The notes under the pieces were generated by a model. It made no database searches. It was not told where the DNA came from and saw only the letters and a list, made by a program, of their open reading frames with translations. Positions 26,501-37,609 of a stretch of DNA of 64,000 nt are shown one piece after another; the stretch's first letter is position 1; the number at the start of each line of letters is the position of its first letter. The stretch is from assembly GCA_025345505.1 (NCBI GenBank), contig JANVCC010000076.1, positions 6,807,577 through 6,871,576 on the forward strand. Direction: 5' to 3'. The position numbers and the translations under genes were made by a program. This stretch comes from Todiramphus chloris collaris. Lineage: Eukaryota > Chordata > Aves > Coraciiformes > Alcedinidae.

Positions 26501-27120
26501 AAAAAAAAAAAAAGCAAACAACTTTTTCTGAGAATTAGAATGACCTGAGTGCCTGATAGTCTTCTAGTGAACTACATGTTTCCTCAATAGCCTTCAGTAT
26601 CTGGAATGATGGAAAACAGCAATATAGTAGCACTCAGGTCCAATTTATGCCATTTGGCTGGAAAGATCTACTAATATTTTCTCTAGTTTATCAAAAAAAT
26701 GAAAGCACAGCTACATGTAGAAACAAAGAAATTCTAGATAGTTTGGGAAATAAGAGCTTTTAGTGGTTTGTCAGAAACCAGAAACCTACTCTCATCATAA
26801 CTAGATCAATGCCCTAACAAACATCTTAGTAACTCAGAAGGCAGATATGGCTGCTTTTCAACTGTTTCCTGAGAAAAGATTATATATGTGTATGGGGAGT
26901 ATTGGTTGTCCATAGAATTAAAATCAAAAAAAGAAATCATATTGGTTTTAATCAAAATTACACTGTTCAAGAAAATTCAAATGTGAATAAAAGTAGATAA
27001 TTTATGTATCTCAGAACTTTCTTCATGTTTTCTAATAATGTAATTTGAAAATTCACAATGACATTGAGGAAAAAGTGGTTTTCAGTGTTGATTAAAATAG
27101 GAAAACCAGGTCACTTCTAA
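20531..27120. other. long AT-rich non-coding stretch
   Basis: No gene or classified repeat. A local GC rise at about 24010-24240, crossed by antiparallel open frames (23955-24224 minus, 24043-24231 plus), has no recognisable content. A T/G-rich tract lies at 25970-26060 and A-runs at about 23320-23334 and 26499-26513. The block around 24690-24800 looks less AT-simple and could be a conserved non-coding element, but that cannot be judged from one sequence. Confidence 0.55.
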
Positions 27121-27124
27121 ATTT

Positions 27125-27400
27125 TTAGGTTTGATTTGTTTGGGGGTTTTTTTGTGTGGTTTTCTTTTTGGTGAGTTTATTTTGTTGATTGGTTTGAGGT
27201 TTGATTTTGTTGATTGGTTGATTGAGGTGTTGGTTGATTGAGGTGTTGGTTGATTGAGGTGTTGGTTGATTGAGGTGTTGGTTGATTGAGGTGTTGGTTG
27301 ATTGAGGTGTTGNNNNNNNNNNGATTGAGGTGTTGATTTTGTTGATTGAGGTGTTGATTTTGTTGATTGGTTTGAGGTTTGGTTTTGGTTTCATCTTTTG
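27125..27400. repeat. 16-bp minisatellite inside a T/G-rich tract
   Basis: Six identical tandem copies of a 16-bp unit (GGTTGATTGAGGTGTT) run from 27216 to 27311 and are cut by a run of 10 N at 27313-27322. After the gap the same unit continues with variant spacers (GATTTTGTT). The flanks are T/G-rich and carry related half-units (GATTGGTTTGAGGTTTG). The minus-strand frame 27125-27394 (repeating NQHLNQPTPQST) is only the translation of this array. Confidence 0.93.
27313..27322. other. assembly gap (10 N)
   Basis: A run of 10 N inside the minisatellite. The array was probably not resolved, so its true copy number is unknown. Confidence 0.95.
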
Positions 27401-30400
27401 GTTTCTTGGAAGGACTAATAGAATAATATGGCCCTGGTAGTCACTTAGGTATCAAGACCGCTGTTCAATGACTAAGACTGTCAGCTTGCTCTACAGTTCA
27501 GCTGCTTGTCAACTGCATATGTGGTATTTTCTTAAAATCTAGGAAGTTTGAAGTCATTAATTAATGCTCTTTGTTTTAATATATGTGCTGTGGAGATGGA
27601 AGAATAAACTTCAGATTTGTTCATTATTTCAGGTATAATGTGAAAATTCAACTTTGAACAAGAACTACATTATTTGCATTTACAAATTTATGTCTAGTCT
27701 GACACTCTCTGGGCCATGACAAGTAACAGATGCTGCCAATACAAATTAGAGCACTTGCATAATATTGTGACATACTTGAGGAAATTCAAGCATTCAACTC
27801 AACAAACTGCCTCTTACAGGGGCAACCAGTTTTCATATCTGTCCTTCCCCTTTTATTAAAAAAAAACCAAAAACACTACATGTGAATAGTAATTTTCTGG
27901 AATGTAGTGCAAAAGTATCTTTACTTTCTCCTGGAAATTTCATGACTGAAAAGCCTTTATCCAGAATATTATGGATGCTACAGACAACCATGCAGTGAGA
28001 GTGGTATGTTTCAATCTTGCCTTTAAAGCCCACTTATTTCACTGAGAAGTCTTGGCCTTCTTTGCTTTTCAAACCATTTACTGCCTTCTGATTATACTGA
28101 TATGGCAAAAGTAATATTATCTTATTTTGCTGGGTGTGGTATGATATACAAGAGGGTAGATTCCCTTCCTTACTATTTAATTTGAAACAGGATGCAAAAG
28201 TGGCTAACAGAACAAAAGGGAAAATATAAAGGTAATGAACATAAGGTGACGAAACTTTTTGCACAGTACATTTATATTCAATTATAGTTTGAGAAGAGTA
28301 TCATTACATCAGCAAGATGACTACAATGAGGTTTTGTTTTTTTTCCCTATTGTCATACTAAGTTGTACTAAGCCCAAGCTGAATTAAATATGAGAGAGGG
28401 ATAAAAAAGGGAGTAACTTTTATGACAGGGCCTGGAAATTATGTGGATTCACCAACTACTGCTGATCTTAACTAGTTAATACCAGTCCCTCCAAACAGCT
28501 TATTGTGATCAATGCAAGGCTATCTCAAGACACTTGGTCCAGCTTTTTGAAATCATTGGTCAATAAAAGGAAAATTCAGTTAAGACAGGTGGTTAAATGT
28601 GCCTGAGGAATATAAGTAAAATTGAATACCATTATAAAATTCATTAATCTAAATGGCTTGGTTACCTGAATTTTAAACTGCTCTTGTCTCTGCTGCTTCT
28701 GATGCCATTGCTACTGCAGGAATTTGGTATTGGTTTGTAAAGTCTAAAATTGTGTCTTTTTATTTTGTAAATGTTCGTTGGTTTGGGGATTTGTTTTATT
28801 TTTCTTAAAATAAAGTGCTAATAATATATATGAAAAATATATATTTAACCTAGGTGTCCCAGAAGTACTCTGATAGACTTTCGCTAATTTCTCCAGGATT
28901 CTTCAGAGTGAAGAGCAGAATAATTTTTTAAATTAATTTTTCAATTACTCACTTTTCCTAAAAGCGTATGGACGCAAGACATACATAAATAATTACTCAC
29001 ATGGACGCACACTACATCCAAGCCCTGTATGCCAGGTGTTCAGCTGAAGTTTTCTGAAGCAGCTGCTAAAACTTATCTACAACATCAGGTCCATGATAAC
29101 AATGCAAATTGTGTGAGGGAAGTAATTAGAAATTAGGATATCAAGGCTCCTCAGAAAAGGAATAAAAGTAAAGAATGCAACTGCTACTGAAAGACAGCTT
29201 TGTTCCAATGTTCATACTCTTGCATAAACACCTGAGATTTCTCATAAAACATTCCAGGATTGTTAAGCCCAAGTGATTAAAATTTTGTTCTTTAAAAAGG
29301 ACACATTAATTATGGGAATATGAAAGAAAGTAAACAGTTGCTTATTTTGTGAACTCCTTCCTGAACTTTCTTTTTCAGTGAATATTATTCAAAGGGCAAT
29401 ACACAGGAAATTTTTTTTTATATCAAATTTTGATTTTTTCATGTCTGTCAAAGATATTCTCAAGACCATCAGAGGGTGGGAAAACTTGCTGCTTTCTACT
29501 GAATTTTCCTGCTTATCTAAGGCTGTATAAGTAGAATTACCAGTCACTTGGAATATCCCTATTGAAAATAACTTGGACACCTTCTACAGAGGCATTGTAT
29601 GTTATCCTTTTGATAGCCAGGAATATTACATTGGGGAGCTCCTCAGATTACTTTTTTTACTTTCTTTTTCATTAATTTCTGTTGTCTTTCAATGTAACTT
29701 TGTTTTGATCACAGGTCTCTCTGACTCTGTTTTTGTATTGCCTTTCCAGATACTAGTTTTGCTCTACTCCCCCATTATTTCAGGCTCTTCTCCTTACCAG
29801 AGAATATAGTGAGCCGAGCGCTCAGAACCACAAATACATTGGGACAATATTTTGAGAAAAATGTAAAGAATTGGAAAGTAATAATCTGATACAAAGTCTG
29901 AGCAGGTTATAGAAATTGACACTTTTTTAAAAATGTGGACAGATATTTTCCAACCACAAGACCTCAGTTTCACATGTCTTCACTTTTAAGATCACCAGGA
30001 GCACACATTGGTGGAGCACTGAAGCTGAGTAATAACACACTGTAGGAACCTTCTAGGTACTTAATTCTTTCAGTGCATAGCTACCTCCTTCTTTATAGTA
30101 CAAGAGCTATTATTGTAAAACAAGTATGCAATTAGAGTCCAAATTCTTATGTCAGGTGCTCCCAAACAAAGTAAATATTCATTAGTAATGTCTTATTACA
30201 CGCAAAATAAAATAGTATACATAATCAAATTCTTATGGGCCTATAATTTAGGCAATAGGACCTACAATTAGCATGGCTAACTGTCACCCAAGAATTGTAG
30301 GCACTAAAAGTCCTTCTAAAATACAACCTGGCAAAGACACAGCTAACCATTAAACGGCATGCTGTAGGGCTTGTACAGGATGTTGAGATGGTGAAAGTTG

Positions 30401-31612
30401 TTCTGACATAGTATTTAGTGTCAGTGACTTCCACCTCACTCATATGGGGGACCAAACTTAGGAAGGGCTGAAAACCAGGGTACATTTCAGAGACAGGAAA
30501 TTACCAGCAGCAATTTGTCTATTTGAAAGACAGCGTTTCTTGGATCTGAGTTGCTGCTGGCAGGCACAAAACCTGACATTTTGGAAAGACAAAGGACAAC
30601 CTGGCAAGCTCTCTATGAAAGGTTTTCAGACACTATATTAAGTTGCATGCACAAAAATCTTAGCTACCTGACTTATTTTTTTGCTAAACATGTTGTAAAT
30701 CTATTTTAGAAACAAGAGCTAGCATTGTTTCATGCCTATGTCTCATGCAGAATATCTCTCAATTTTCCTTATTTTCCTTAACAGAGGCATAAGAAAGTGA
30801 AATTAAGTGAATTATAATGAATTAGTAACAGATGTAAACTTCTAGTGTGTTTTCAGTATATTAGAGTACTGGTTTAACTTTTACATGTTCCCATCTCCAG
30901 TTTAGACACACCTACATATGTAGGTTGTTTGCTTGTTACCATCCTAAATAGTAGAAAGTTCATATACTAGGCTAATGGAAATATTTCCTTTGGGTTAGTG
31001 TTTATTTTGTATCAGCATTGGTGTTCACAGGAGATATTTCTTCACTGGTACCTATATTATTTTCCCCTTTTAATAATTTTATGACATCTTGATATTGTTA
31101 TTCACCTTTTCTCTGTTTCATTCACCCCACTGATATCTTCTGTGATGTTTCATATGACAGAAATTTTTCTTATTTAACATACTAAAGGTTCAGTCCTGGA
31201 AAACTTCAAAATGCTTACCTCCTCTCATGAGGATACTTGTTACTATGATCTTTTTATGTGAAATCTAATTTATTCCATGATGTATGACATAAAGAATGCC
31301 ATTTAATGTCTCTCTTGGAAGCAGATGTTTAGCCTTCCAGTAGAAAATTTCCTAAAGCAAGAAGTTTTTTGGTAAACCTCTATCACCCATTATGCAGTAT
31401 TGTGTAAAAAGGGGTGGGTTAGATATAAAATTTGGATTATGTGCTAGATTTCAGCCCTATTACCTGTCCCAGAATTTTTTGCTAAGGGTATTGGTCTATT
31501 TCACATTAAGAGCAGAGAACAGTTACAGCTTCACAAGACATCTAAGTGTTGCTGAAACTCAAGACTGTTTGCAGTAAGACACAATAGACAAAGATGATTT
31601 TATGTTATTTCT
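27401..31612. other. AT-rich non-coding DNA
   Basis: I see no gene. Open frames at 27833-28264 and 29389-29580 (minus), 29573-29809 (plus) and 30225-30485 (minus) are short and domain-free. The 30230-30485 stretch is less AT-rich than its surroundings, but I cannot classify it. Confidence 0.55.
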
Positions 31613-31996
31613 TTAAATTGTAATTAATATCATGAGCCATATTGGTATGTTGATTAATGTATCGGTGTTTAGCGGCACAGAAATTCCATTGGGAAAATCA
31701 AAATCTGAAAGAAGGTAAAAATCTTCAGACAAAAAAAGGTCCCATTCTTTATTGGGATTTATATACCATACCATATCATTGACTATCTTCCAAAAAAAAA
31801 AAAAAAAAAAAGTGTCAAGACATACTATTTGAAGGATCCAGTTTCTGTCACACAAAAAGGTGTTTGTTAAAACACTAAAACTTTGAGGGTTGGGGATATG
31901 TAATCCTGAACAACTATACTCCTTTTCCTCAGTAAGTTTACGTAGCATAGGACCAAAAGAGATAAATGAAAAAGTTTGAAGATTTGAGTAGAGCAT
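31613..31996 (-). other. 127-codon open frame, probably by chance
   Basis: A minus-strand frame stays open for 127 codons, long for this AT-rich DNA. A 20-A run on the plus strand (31792-31811) gives a poly-Phe stretch in the middle. The part after it (IVNDMVWYINPNKEWDLFL, then DFDFPNGISVPLNTDTL) looks more protein-like than most chance frames, and the T-run followed by GGAAG could act as a splice acceptor. No family is recognised, there is no promoter or neighbour context, and chance remains the simplest explanation. Confidence 0.2.
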
Positions 31997-32039
31997 CTGC
32001 AGAAGCTACATGCATTCTCATTCTGGTTATAAAGTGTTG

Positions 32040-32800
32040 TCCTGTCATAGGGCTGCTCAACTGCTCTCTAAGGCACAGGGAACCAGGTGTGGCAGGGGCC
32101 AGCTGGGCAGGGACCTGGCCAGTCAGAGGCTCCTCCTTTCAGCAGTATTTTCCTCACACTTACACAATTCTGGAGGTACTTGGTTAGGAAATGCTGTGGT
32201 CATAGTAGGGACACCCATGAGGTCAGCTGGATCCCAGGCGAGGTTGAGAGTACCCATGGGTCTCTTTCAGGGACACTCATGGGCCTCTGTGGGTTAGAGT
32301 AACTATGGATCAGTCCCCAAACACCCATGGGCCCCAGGCAGGTGTTGCCAGGAGTCCATTATCAGGTTATGATATGGGCAGGGAGGTCAAGACACCACTG
32401 AAGAGCCTGCAAGGCCAACTGGATGGTTCAGCCGGCTCCTGAGAGGCCTCCCAAGGCAGAGGGATTCAGGTCACCACTGAGGTACAATCCCAAGCCATGT
32501 GAGCAGAGCAGGATGCTGACATGCTAAAATCTGTTGAGGTCTTAGTGACAGTCCAGTTGTCAACACAAGATAAACACAAGGTCACAAGTCATGTCCAAGG
32601 TCAATCTGGGAAATCTAGATAATCCAAGAATGGGGCTTGAGTCTGGTACTGCAATGACTGGCTTGACAGTGACTGACAGCCTCAGGCTGAGCTGAAATGG
32701 GGCTCCTGAGCCCATTATCAGGCTAGGTGGAAGCCCCAGGGGAGAAGGCTGCTCAGGGCTGTTGAAACCTGGCAGTGAACCCAGGCCATTAAATGCTCGA
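32040..32800. repeat. unclassified GC-richer block with internal repeats
   Basis: About 750 bp stand out from the AT-rich surroundings. A short motif recurs at 32211 (ACACCCATGA), 32251 (TACCCATGGG), 32273 (ACACTCATGGG) and 32321 (ACACCCATGGG). A second one, CCATTATCAGG, occurs at 32356 and 32712. The text is rich in CAGG, CTGG and GGTCA words. No CR1 or LTR signature is recognised. Open frames 32010-32302 (plus, three overlapping) and 32560-33024 (minus) are by-products of its composition. It could be the internal part of a degraded endogenous retrovirus or an old satellite-like repeat. Confidence 0.45.
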
Positions 32801-34573
32801 GAGAAATAATGACACTGAAGCAGGATCGTTATTGTGAAGCTTGTTATTTTGACAATACCAGTATATAGATAATAGAAAAAAAAATTGCAGAAGCTGACAC
32901 AGTGACTGGTTCTTGTTGGAATTTTTTGTGGAAGTTGGGTATTTTTCATGGCTTTTTTGTTTTGTTTTTTTTTTTTTTTCAACCAAGTGCTCCTAAATAG
33001 ACAAACTAAAATTTGAAATGTCAAGAAAAAGTGTGGAAAATTATGTATTTATGATGCTGGGGCATCTAGGTACATGTTTCTAGTCCTCATGGAAGAAGGA
33101 AAAGTATCTGAGTTTAGAATGAGATGCAGAAGTCTTTGCCTGTAGTATCTGCCAAACATGACATGAAAGTAAACTGTGGAACAGTTCGCTAACGCCAAAG
33201 ATTGAATGAATCAGTTCATTGTCATCCAGCAGAATGACCTGGAAAAAGTCTATGGTATTATCTTTTTAATACTGAAAAATATTCTTCCTATTTATCATTC
33301 TGTTTAAAAGTAGATCTTGTTTTCTATGCCATCCTTTTCGATTAATAAAAAATCAACATACATCTCAAATGAAACGGACACTTTTCCGCAGGTCAGAATT
33401 TCTCAGAATAAAGACTGCAGCTTTTGTTTCCTCTCCTTCTGTGAAAAAAGCTTTTACATTGTATCCTTCCTACATTTTGACCATAGCTGATAAATAAGAA
33501 GGAATATTCAGACTGAAAGGTTAATTAAAATGTCATCAATATGTAAAGTCTCCTTTCAACTAGTCAAGTCATTTCATCATGACAGATGTGTTGTAAATTT
33601 GGTGATGTCTAGTAATTATGGAAGATTTGCTACTATTGATGTTTACCACCCTGAAATAGAAGCTGGCATCTATTACTAATGAAACGAATCTTTACAGTGA
33701 TTATTAACCCTCTTTCAGAAAATTTGAAGGACCATACATTTCAGAAATGCCTGCAAACTTTTAGAAACAATGTAAACAGCATTTAAAATTATCATAGCTT
33801 GTTTTTAAATGTGTGGTGATGTGCTCCCCTCTGCTCAGCCTGACCTTTACTTCCTGTAACCCTGCTCAAATGACAACCATCAGTGGTGATCAGAACGGAT
33901 GTGCCTGGTTGTGTGGATTCAGGAGAGACGGGTAACATAATAGCCAAGGGCTAGTTTGAACAATGAACTCACCTAACCACAGTATTGTAACAGATTCTCA
34001 GTAAGGGATTGCTAAACTTTGAAATCTTAGTTAAGTGATATAAAGGATTGATTGTACATGTATACTTTAGACATAAAAAGATAGTAATCCTTTAAACATA
34101 AGCTGTTGACAAAGTCTAGATACTGCTGCACCTAAACCTCTGAGAATGAGGGAAGCAAGGGGGTCATTTCTGAATGTCATAACTCAACAGAACAGTTTTG
34201 TTTGACCCTGTCCTCTACACAATAAATAATGAAGTGTACCTTGCCATCAAATCTTGTTAAGCTGCTACTGTATTTACTATCAAACTTTGCTATATCATTT
34301 TTTTTCTATCAAAAACCTTATTGCTACCTCTCTTACAAAAGAAATTAATCACTCATCAATATGTCTGTGTGTTCTCCTTCATTCTTAGCACATTCACCTT
34401 TTATTGCTGTCCACAATCATAACTGCTTTCATTGATGTTCCCAGCTAAAGCACATGACTGGACTGACCTGTGTTTGTTCACATTTCTACACAAGTCCCTT
34501 CTCATAGCATAGTTATAACTTTCTTTTCTACCTATTTATTTGTCATCATATTCCATGAAGACCTCTTCAGTGG
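32801..34573. other. AT-rich non-coding DNA
   Basis: A T-run lies at about 32965-32980. Otherwise this is unique-looking AT-rich sequence without a supported gene. Confidence 0.55.
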
Positions 34574-34806
34574 ATGGTTAGGTTGGACATTAGGAAAAAG
34601 GTTTTCACTGAAAGGGTTGTTAAGCAGTGGAACAGGCTGCCCAGGGTGGTGGTGGAATCACCATCCCTGGAGGGATTTAAAAAAACATAGGGCTGAGGTG
34701 CCAAGGGACATGGTTTAGTGGCAGGCTTGGCAGTGTTAGGTTAATGGTTGGACTCAATAATCTTGAATGTATTTTTGAAATGAAACAATTCTATGATTCT
34801 ACGATC
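34574..34806 (+). mobile_element. CR1 LINE 3' end
   Basis: It contains TTAGGTTGGACATTAGGAAA, GTGGAACAGGCTGCCCAGG, ACCATCCCTGGAGGGATTTA and GGGACATGGTTTAGTGGCAG. It ends ATTCTATGATTCTACGATC. The tail faces the tail of the minus-strand CR1 that starts at 34870. Confidence 0.93.
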
Positions 34807-34869
34807 CTCAGAACGATCTGGCATATGTTAGAAGAAAGGCCAGCACAGAAACATTGTTTTTTCTGAGTT

Positions 34870-35252
34870 ACACAGAATTACCATTGAGGCTGGAATAGAC
34901 ATCTGAAATCATCAAGTCCAGCCTAAGACCTAACACCATGACACCTTGCTAGACCATGTCACTAAGTGCCACATCCAATCTTTCCTTAAACACCGTGAGG
35001 GATGGTGACTTCACTGCCCCCCCCCGGGCCCTACATTCCAGTGTTTAATGACCCTTTCCCTAAGGTCTTCCTAATATCTAGTAAGTGCTTCCTAATATCT
35101 AACCTAAACCTTCCCTGATACAGCTTCAGGCCACGTCCTCTTGTCCTGTCACTGGTTGCCTGGAAGAAGAGTCCGGCACCCACCTGCCTACAACTACCTT
35201 TCAGGAGTTGCCAGATCTGGTCTCCATTCGCTTCCATCAGTTCCATTATGTA
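34870..35252 (-). mobile_element. CR1 LINE 3' end, opposite orientation
   Basis: Reading the minus strand gives the ORF2 end (GLFFQATSDRTRGRGLKLYQ, then GRFRLDIRK). On the plus strand it shows as ACACAGAATTACC, AGTCCAGCCTAAGACC, GAGGGATGGTGACTTCACTG, CTTCCTAATATCTA and TCTTGTCCTGTCACTGG. CTTCCTAATATCTA is duplicated (about 35068-35101), an internal duplication that inserts extra codons. A run of nine C at about 35018-35026 replaces normal CR1 sequence. The octamer tail is reduced to ACAGAATTACC. Confidence 0.92.
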
Positions 35253-35671
35253 ATTCTTTGTGTATGCTTAGTGTATTACATACTGATCAGTATGGCCACA
35301 TGCATCCAGATACGAATAGTCTCACTTTTATACCTTCCTGTGAGCTCTAAGACAGCTCTTAAAGGAGTCAAAGCCTGTGAAAGTCTTTGTTCTTTAGTGC
35401 AGAAGAGCAGAATGAAGCTTTCCTTTCCCATTTTTCACTTCCTACCTCATCTTTCCTTAGTCCCAACACAGGAGGAGAAAACCTGCAATAGACCCTGTCT
35501 TCAAGAATAGCTCTTACTTCCATACTCTTATTTTATTATTTTAGTCAAATCAATGCTTATAGTTTTTGGAAAAAATATAATCATGGTGAAGATGTCTTGT
35601 TGTAATGACTTTGCATTACATAGTATCTATTATTTTACATCAAATGAATGGACAAAGGAAAATAAATGTGC
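35253..35671. other. non-coding DNA
   Basis: No gene or repeat is recognised. The plus-strand frame 35208-35510 starts inside the CR1 and runs out into this DNA, so it is not a gene. Confidence 0.5.
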
Positions 35672-35740
35672 CAGGAAACTAAGCCTCTTAGAGACTGAAT
35701 CACCAGATCCAGCATGTCAGCAGCAGAGTTGGGGTTAAAT
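35672..35740 (-). repeat. ancient MIR-like SINE remnant
   Basis: In reverse orientation to the MIR core: GGAAACTAAGCCTCTTAGAG, then CTGAATCACCAGATCCAGCA, then TCAGCAGCAGAGTTGGGGTT. These match the order of 'ggaaactgaggctcagagag', 'tcacacagc' and 'gtggcagagctgggatt'. Judged by eye from remembered consensus. Confidence 0.45.
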
Positions 35741-37340
35741 ATACAGTTAATGAACATTCTAATTTCTTCTCTAGAGCTTGCGGTACTACTGTTCTATTTA
35801 CTTTTGAGATTAATTTCCAGTGAGTTTATGTAAGTAACAAATCAAAAAGCATAGTGAGTCCTTTGAAAGTCCTTTGGAAACAGGATCTTGGTGCAGTTGA
35901 TAAAAAATGACCAAAAAAAAAAATAATTTGAAACAACAGAAAGTTTAATAGGATCAACTGAGATATAAATTAATTATTTTTATGATTTGTATTTCTTAAA
36001 CTACTTAAATATGACATCGCGAGAAAGAACATATTTTTCCAGCTCAAATATTGAATGAAAGTTGAAGACTAAATATTTATTTGCACTGGACAAAGAAAGA
36101 TTCAAAGTAATTCATTAAATCAGTGACTAGTCTCTGAAAACATAGAGCAGGATTAATTTGTGGTTTGTTATCCCAGGGCAACTGAGAGGAAAATTGTAAA
36201 TTAAAATCTCATTCAAAGTGCTTCATTTATTACCTCAAATAATGCAGTTTAAAAATACCTTTCTCTGTAAATATGGGTCATTCTCAAGCTCATTATTATA
36301 CACAGATATTGTGTTTTCAGAAATTATAGACATGTAAGAGAGGGTTGATGTTCTGAACTGGAACTACTTAAAACAGGGGTTACTGAGGTAAAGCACAATT
36401 TTTCTTACTATGAGAATTTTTCTTCCTATGGAATGATAGACACCCCAGATTTTCCTAAGCTTGACATGTCCAAGAATTTTGTTTCTATGTTACTATTAAA
36501 ACAAAAATCACAGTCTTGCTGTAATCATAACTCAGCTAGTTCCAACTGTCAAATGCTGCTGTAGGACCTCAGGTTGACTACCATTTTAATGAAGTTTCCT
36601 TGGAAGTGTTATTCATGAGAAGGTGGTCTCTTATTAAAAAAATTGAAATTAATTTATGAATCTATATATGTATAGACAATGTAGCTTCATCGTTCTGCAT
36701 GTGACTATTTTTCACATGCACTTGATCAGGTGTGTCTATTTCTAAATTTGAACAAAAACATAGAGAGAAAAAACTAAAACTAAGGAGTTAGCCTGCTGCT
36801 ATGTTTTGTCTCTTCAAATAGAAAATAAAATATATCTGAATATAGTAGATAGTTGCAGGAGTTCAAAAAGCAATGAGATTACATATAAAAATGCTTCAAA
36901 GGATCAAAATGCCAATGAAGGACAGAATTTGAGAAAAATAAATAAAAGGACAAAAAATTTCCTTCAATCTGCTTGATGGTATGTTTTTATTTTCTGAAAC
37001 ATACCTGCTCAACTCCATTCTTCTTTTGAGACAATAAAATCCAGTACATTTGTTATTTATTTTTTATTTGAGAGACTGGGAATACTGATATTCTTAAACC
37101 AAGGGCTCTTAGAAATCCACAGTGATCTGCTCCTCAGGCCTCTGTTTTGATGGGCGTAAATTGACATCACTTTGATTTTACAAGAAATTTCAGTGTGGAG
37201 GGCTATTTTTTCAAATCTGCAGCCTAGAATTCAATGATCACTCATAACAGGGTTAATAATTTTAAAAGCTCACCTAACATATTTAACTGTATGTGCCTTA
37301 GTAATAACATACATGTGTTACTGAAGCACAACTGTAAACC
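35741..37340. other. AT-rich non-coding DNA
   Basis: No gene or classified repeat seen; A-rich runs lie near 35914. Confidence 0.55.
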
Positions 37341-37609
37341 TGTCGCTGTTAATACCAGGAGCGGAGAGATGCAGCAACACACAAATTCAGCAAGAGAAGG
37401 CAAAGAAGCAACTTTATTAATTTATAACCCCGTTTTATATACCCTAGCCACATAGGGCGATTGGTCAGTGATCACCCTTCTCAGGGTGATTGGCTAAAGT
37501 CCTAGAACACCTATTTCAAAATATTTTTCCAATGTACCATAAACAGAACTTAACAAAACACCAGGTGTTGGTGCAACTTACTAAAACCATCCTACTGTTT
37601 CTCATAACA
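37341..37609 (-). mobile_element. solo endogenous retrovirus LTR with readable promoter
   Basis: On the minus strand the order is U3, TATA box, poly(A) signal, U5. Two CCAAT boxes lie at 37488-37492 and 37459-37463 (GATTGG on plus), a TATATAAAAC box at 37432-37441, and AATAAA at 37413-37418, about 20 nt past the TATA box. Placing the poly(A) signal between TATA and R is a feature I know from alpharetrovirus-like and ERVK LTRs. Likely ends are TGTTATG on the U3 side and GCGACA on the U5 side. A 6-bp hairpin (TCACCC/GGGTGA) sits between the CCAAT boxes. No clear target-site duplication or internal genes are seen, so boundaries are tentative. Confidence 0.75.
37413..37493 (-). promoter_or_regulatory. 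LTR core promoter: CCAAT boxes, TATA box, poly(A) signal
   Basis: On the minus strand, two CCAAT motifs are followed by TATATAAAAC and then AATAAAG. Spacing of the CCAAT boxes to the TATA box (about 20-50 nt) is plausible for a working promoter. Whether it is active cannot be told from sequence. Confidence 0.6.

Noticed and set aside
27125..27394. Minus-strand frame encoding a repetitive Asn/Gln/Pro/Thr-rich protein
   Set aside because: It is simply the translation of the 16-bp minisatellite and crosses a run of N.
32010..32302. Three overlapping plus-strand open frames
   Set aside because: All lie in the GC-richer repetitive block; overlapping frames in several phases are expected from its composition.
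33977..34040. Minus-strand 53-nt block with a GTGAGT donor and one open frame
   Set aside because: The acceptor is weak and there are no neighbouring blocks in phase.
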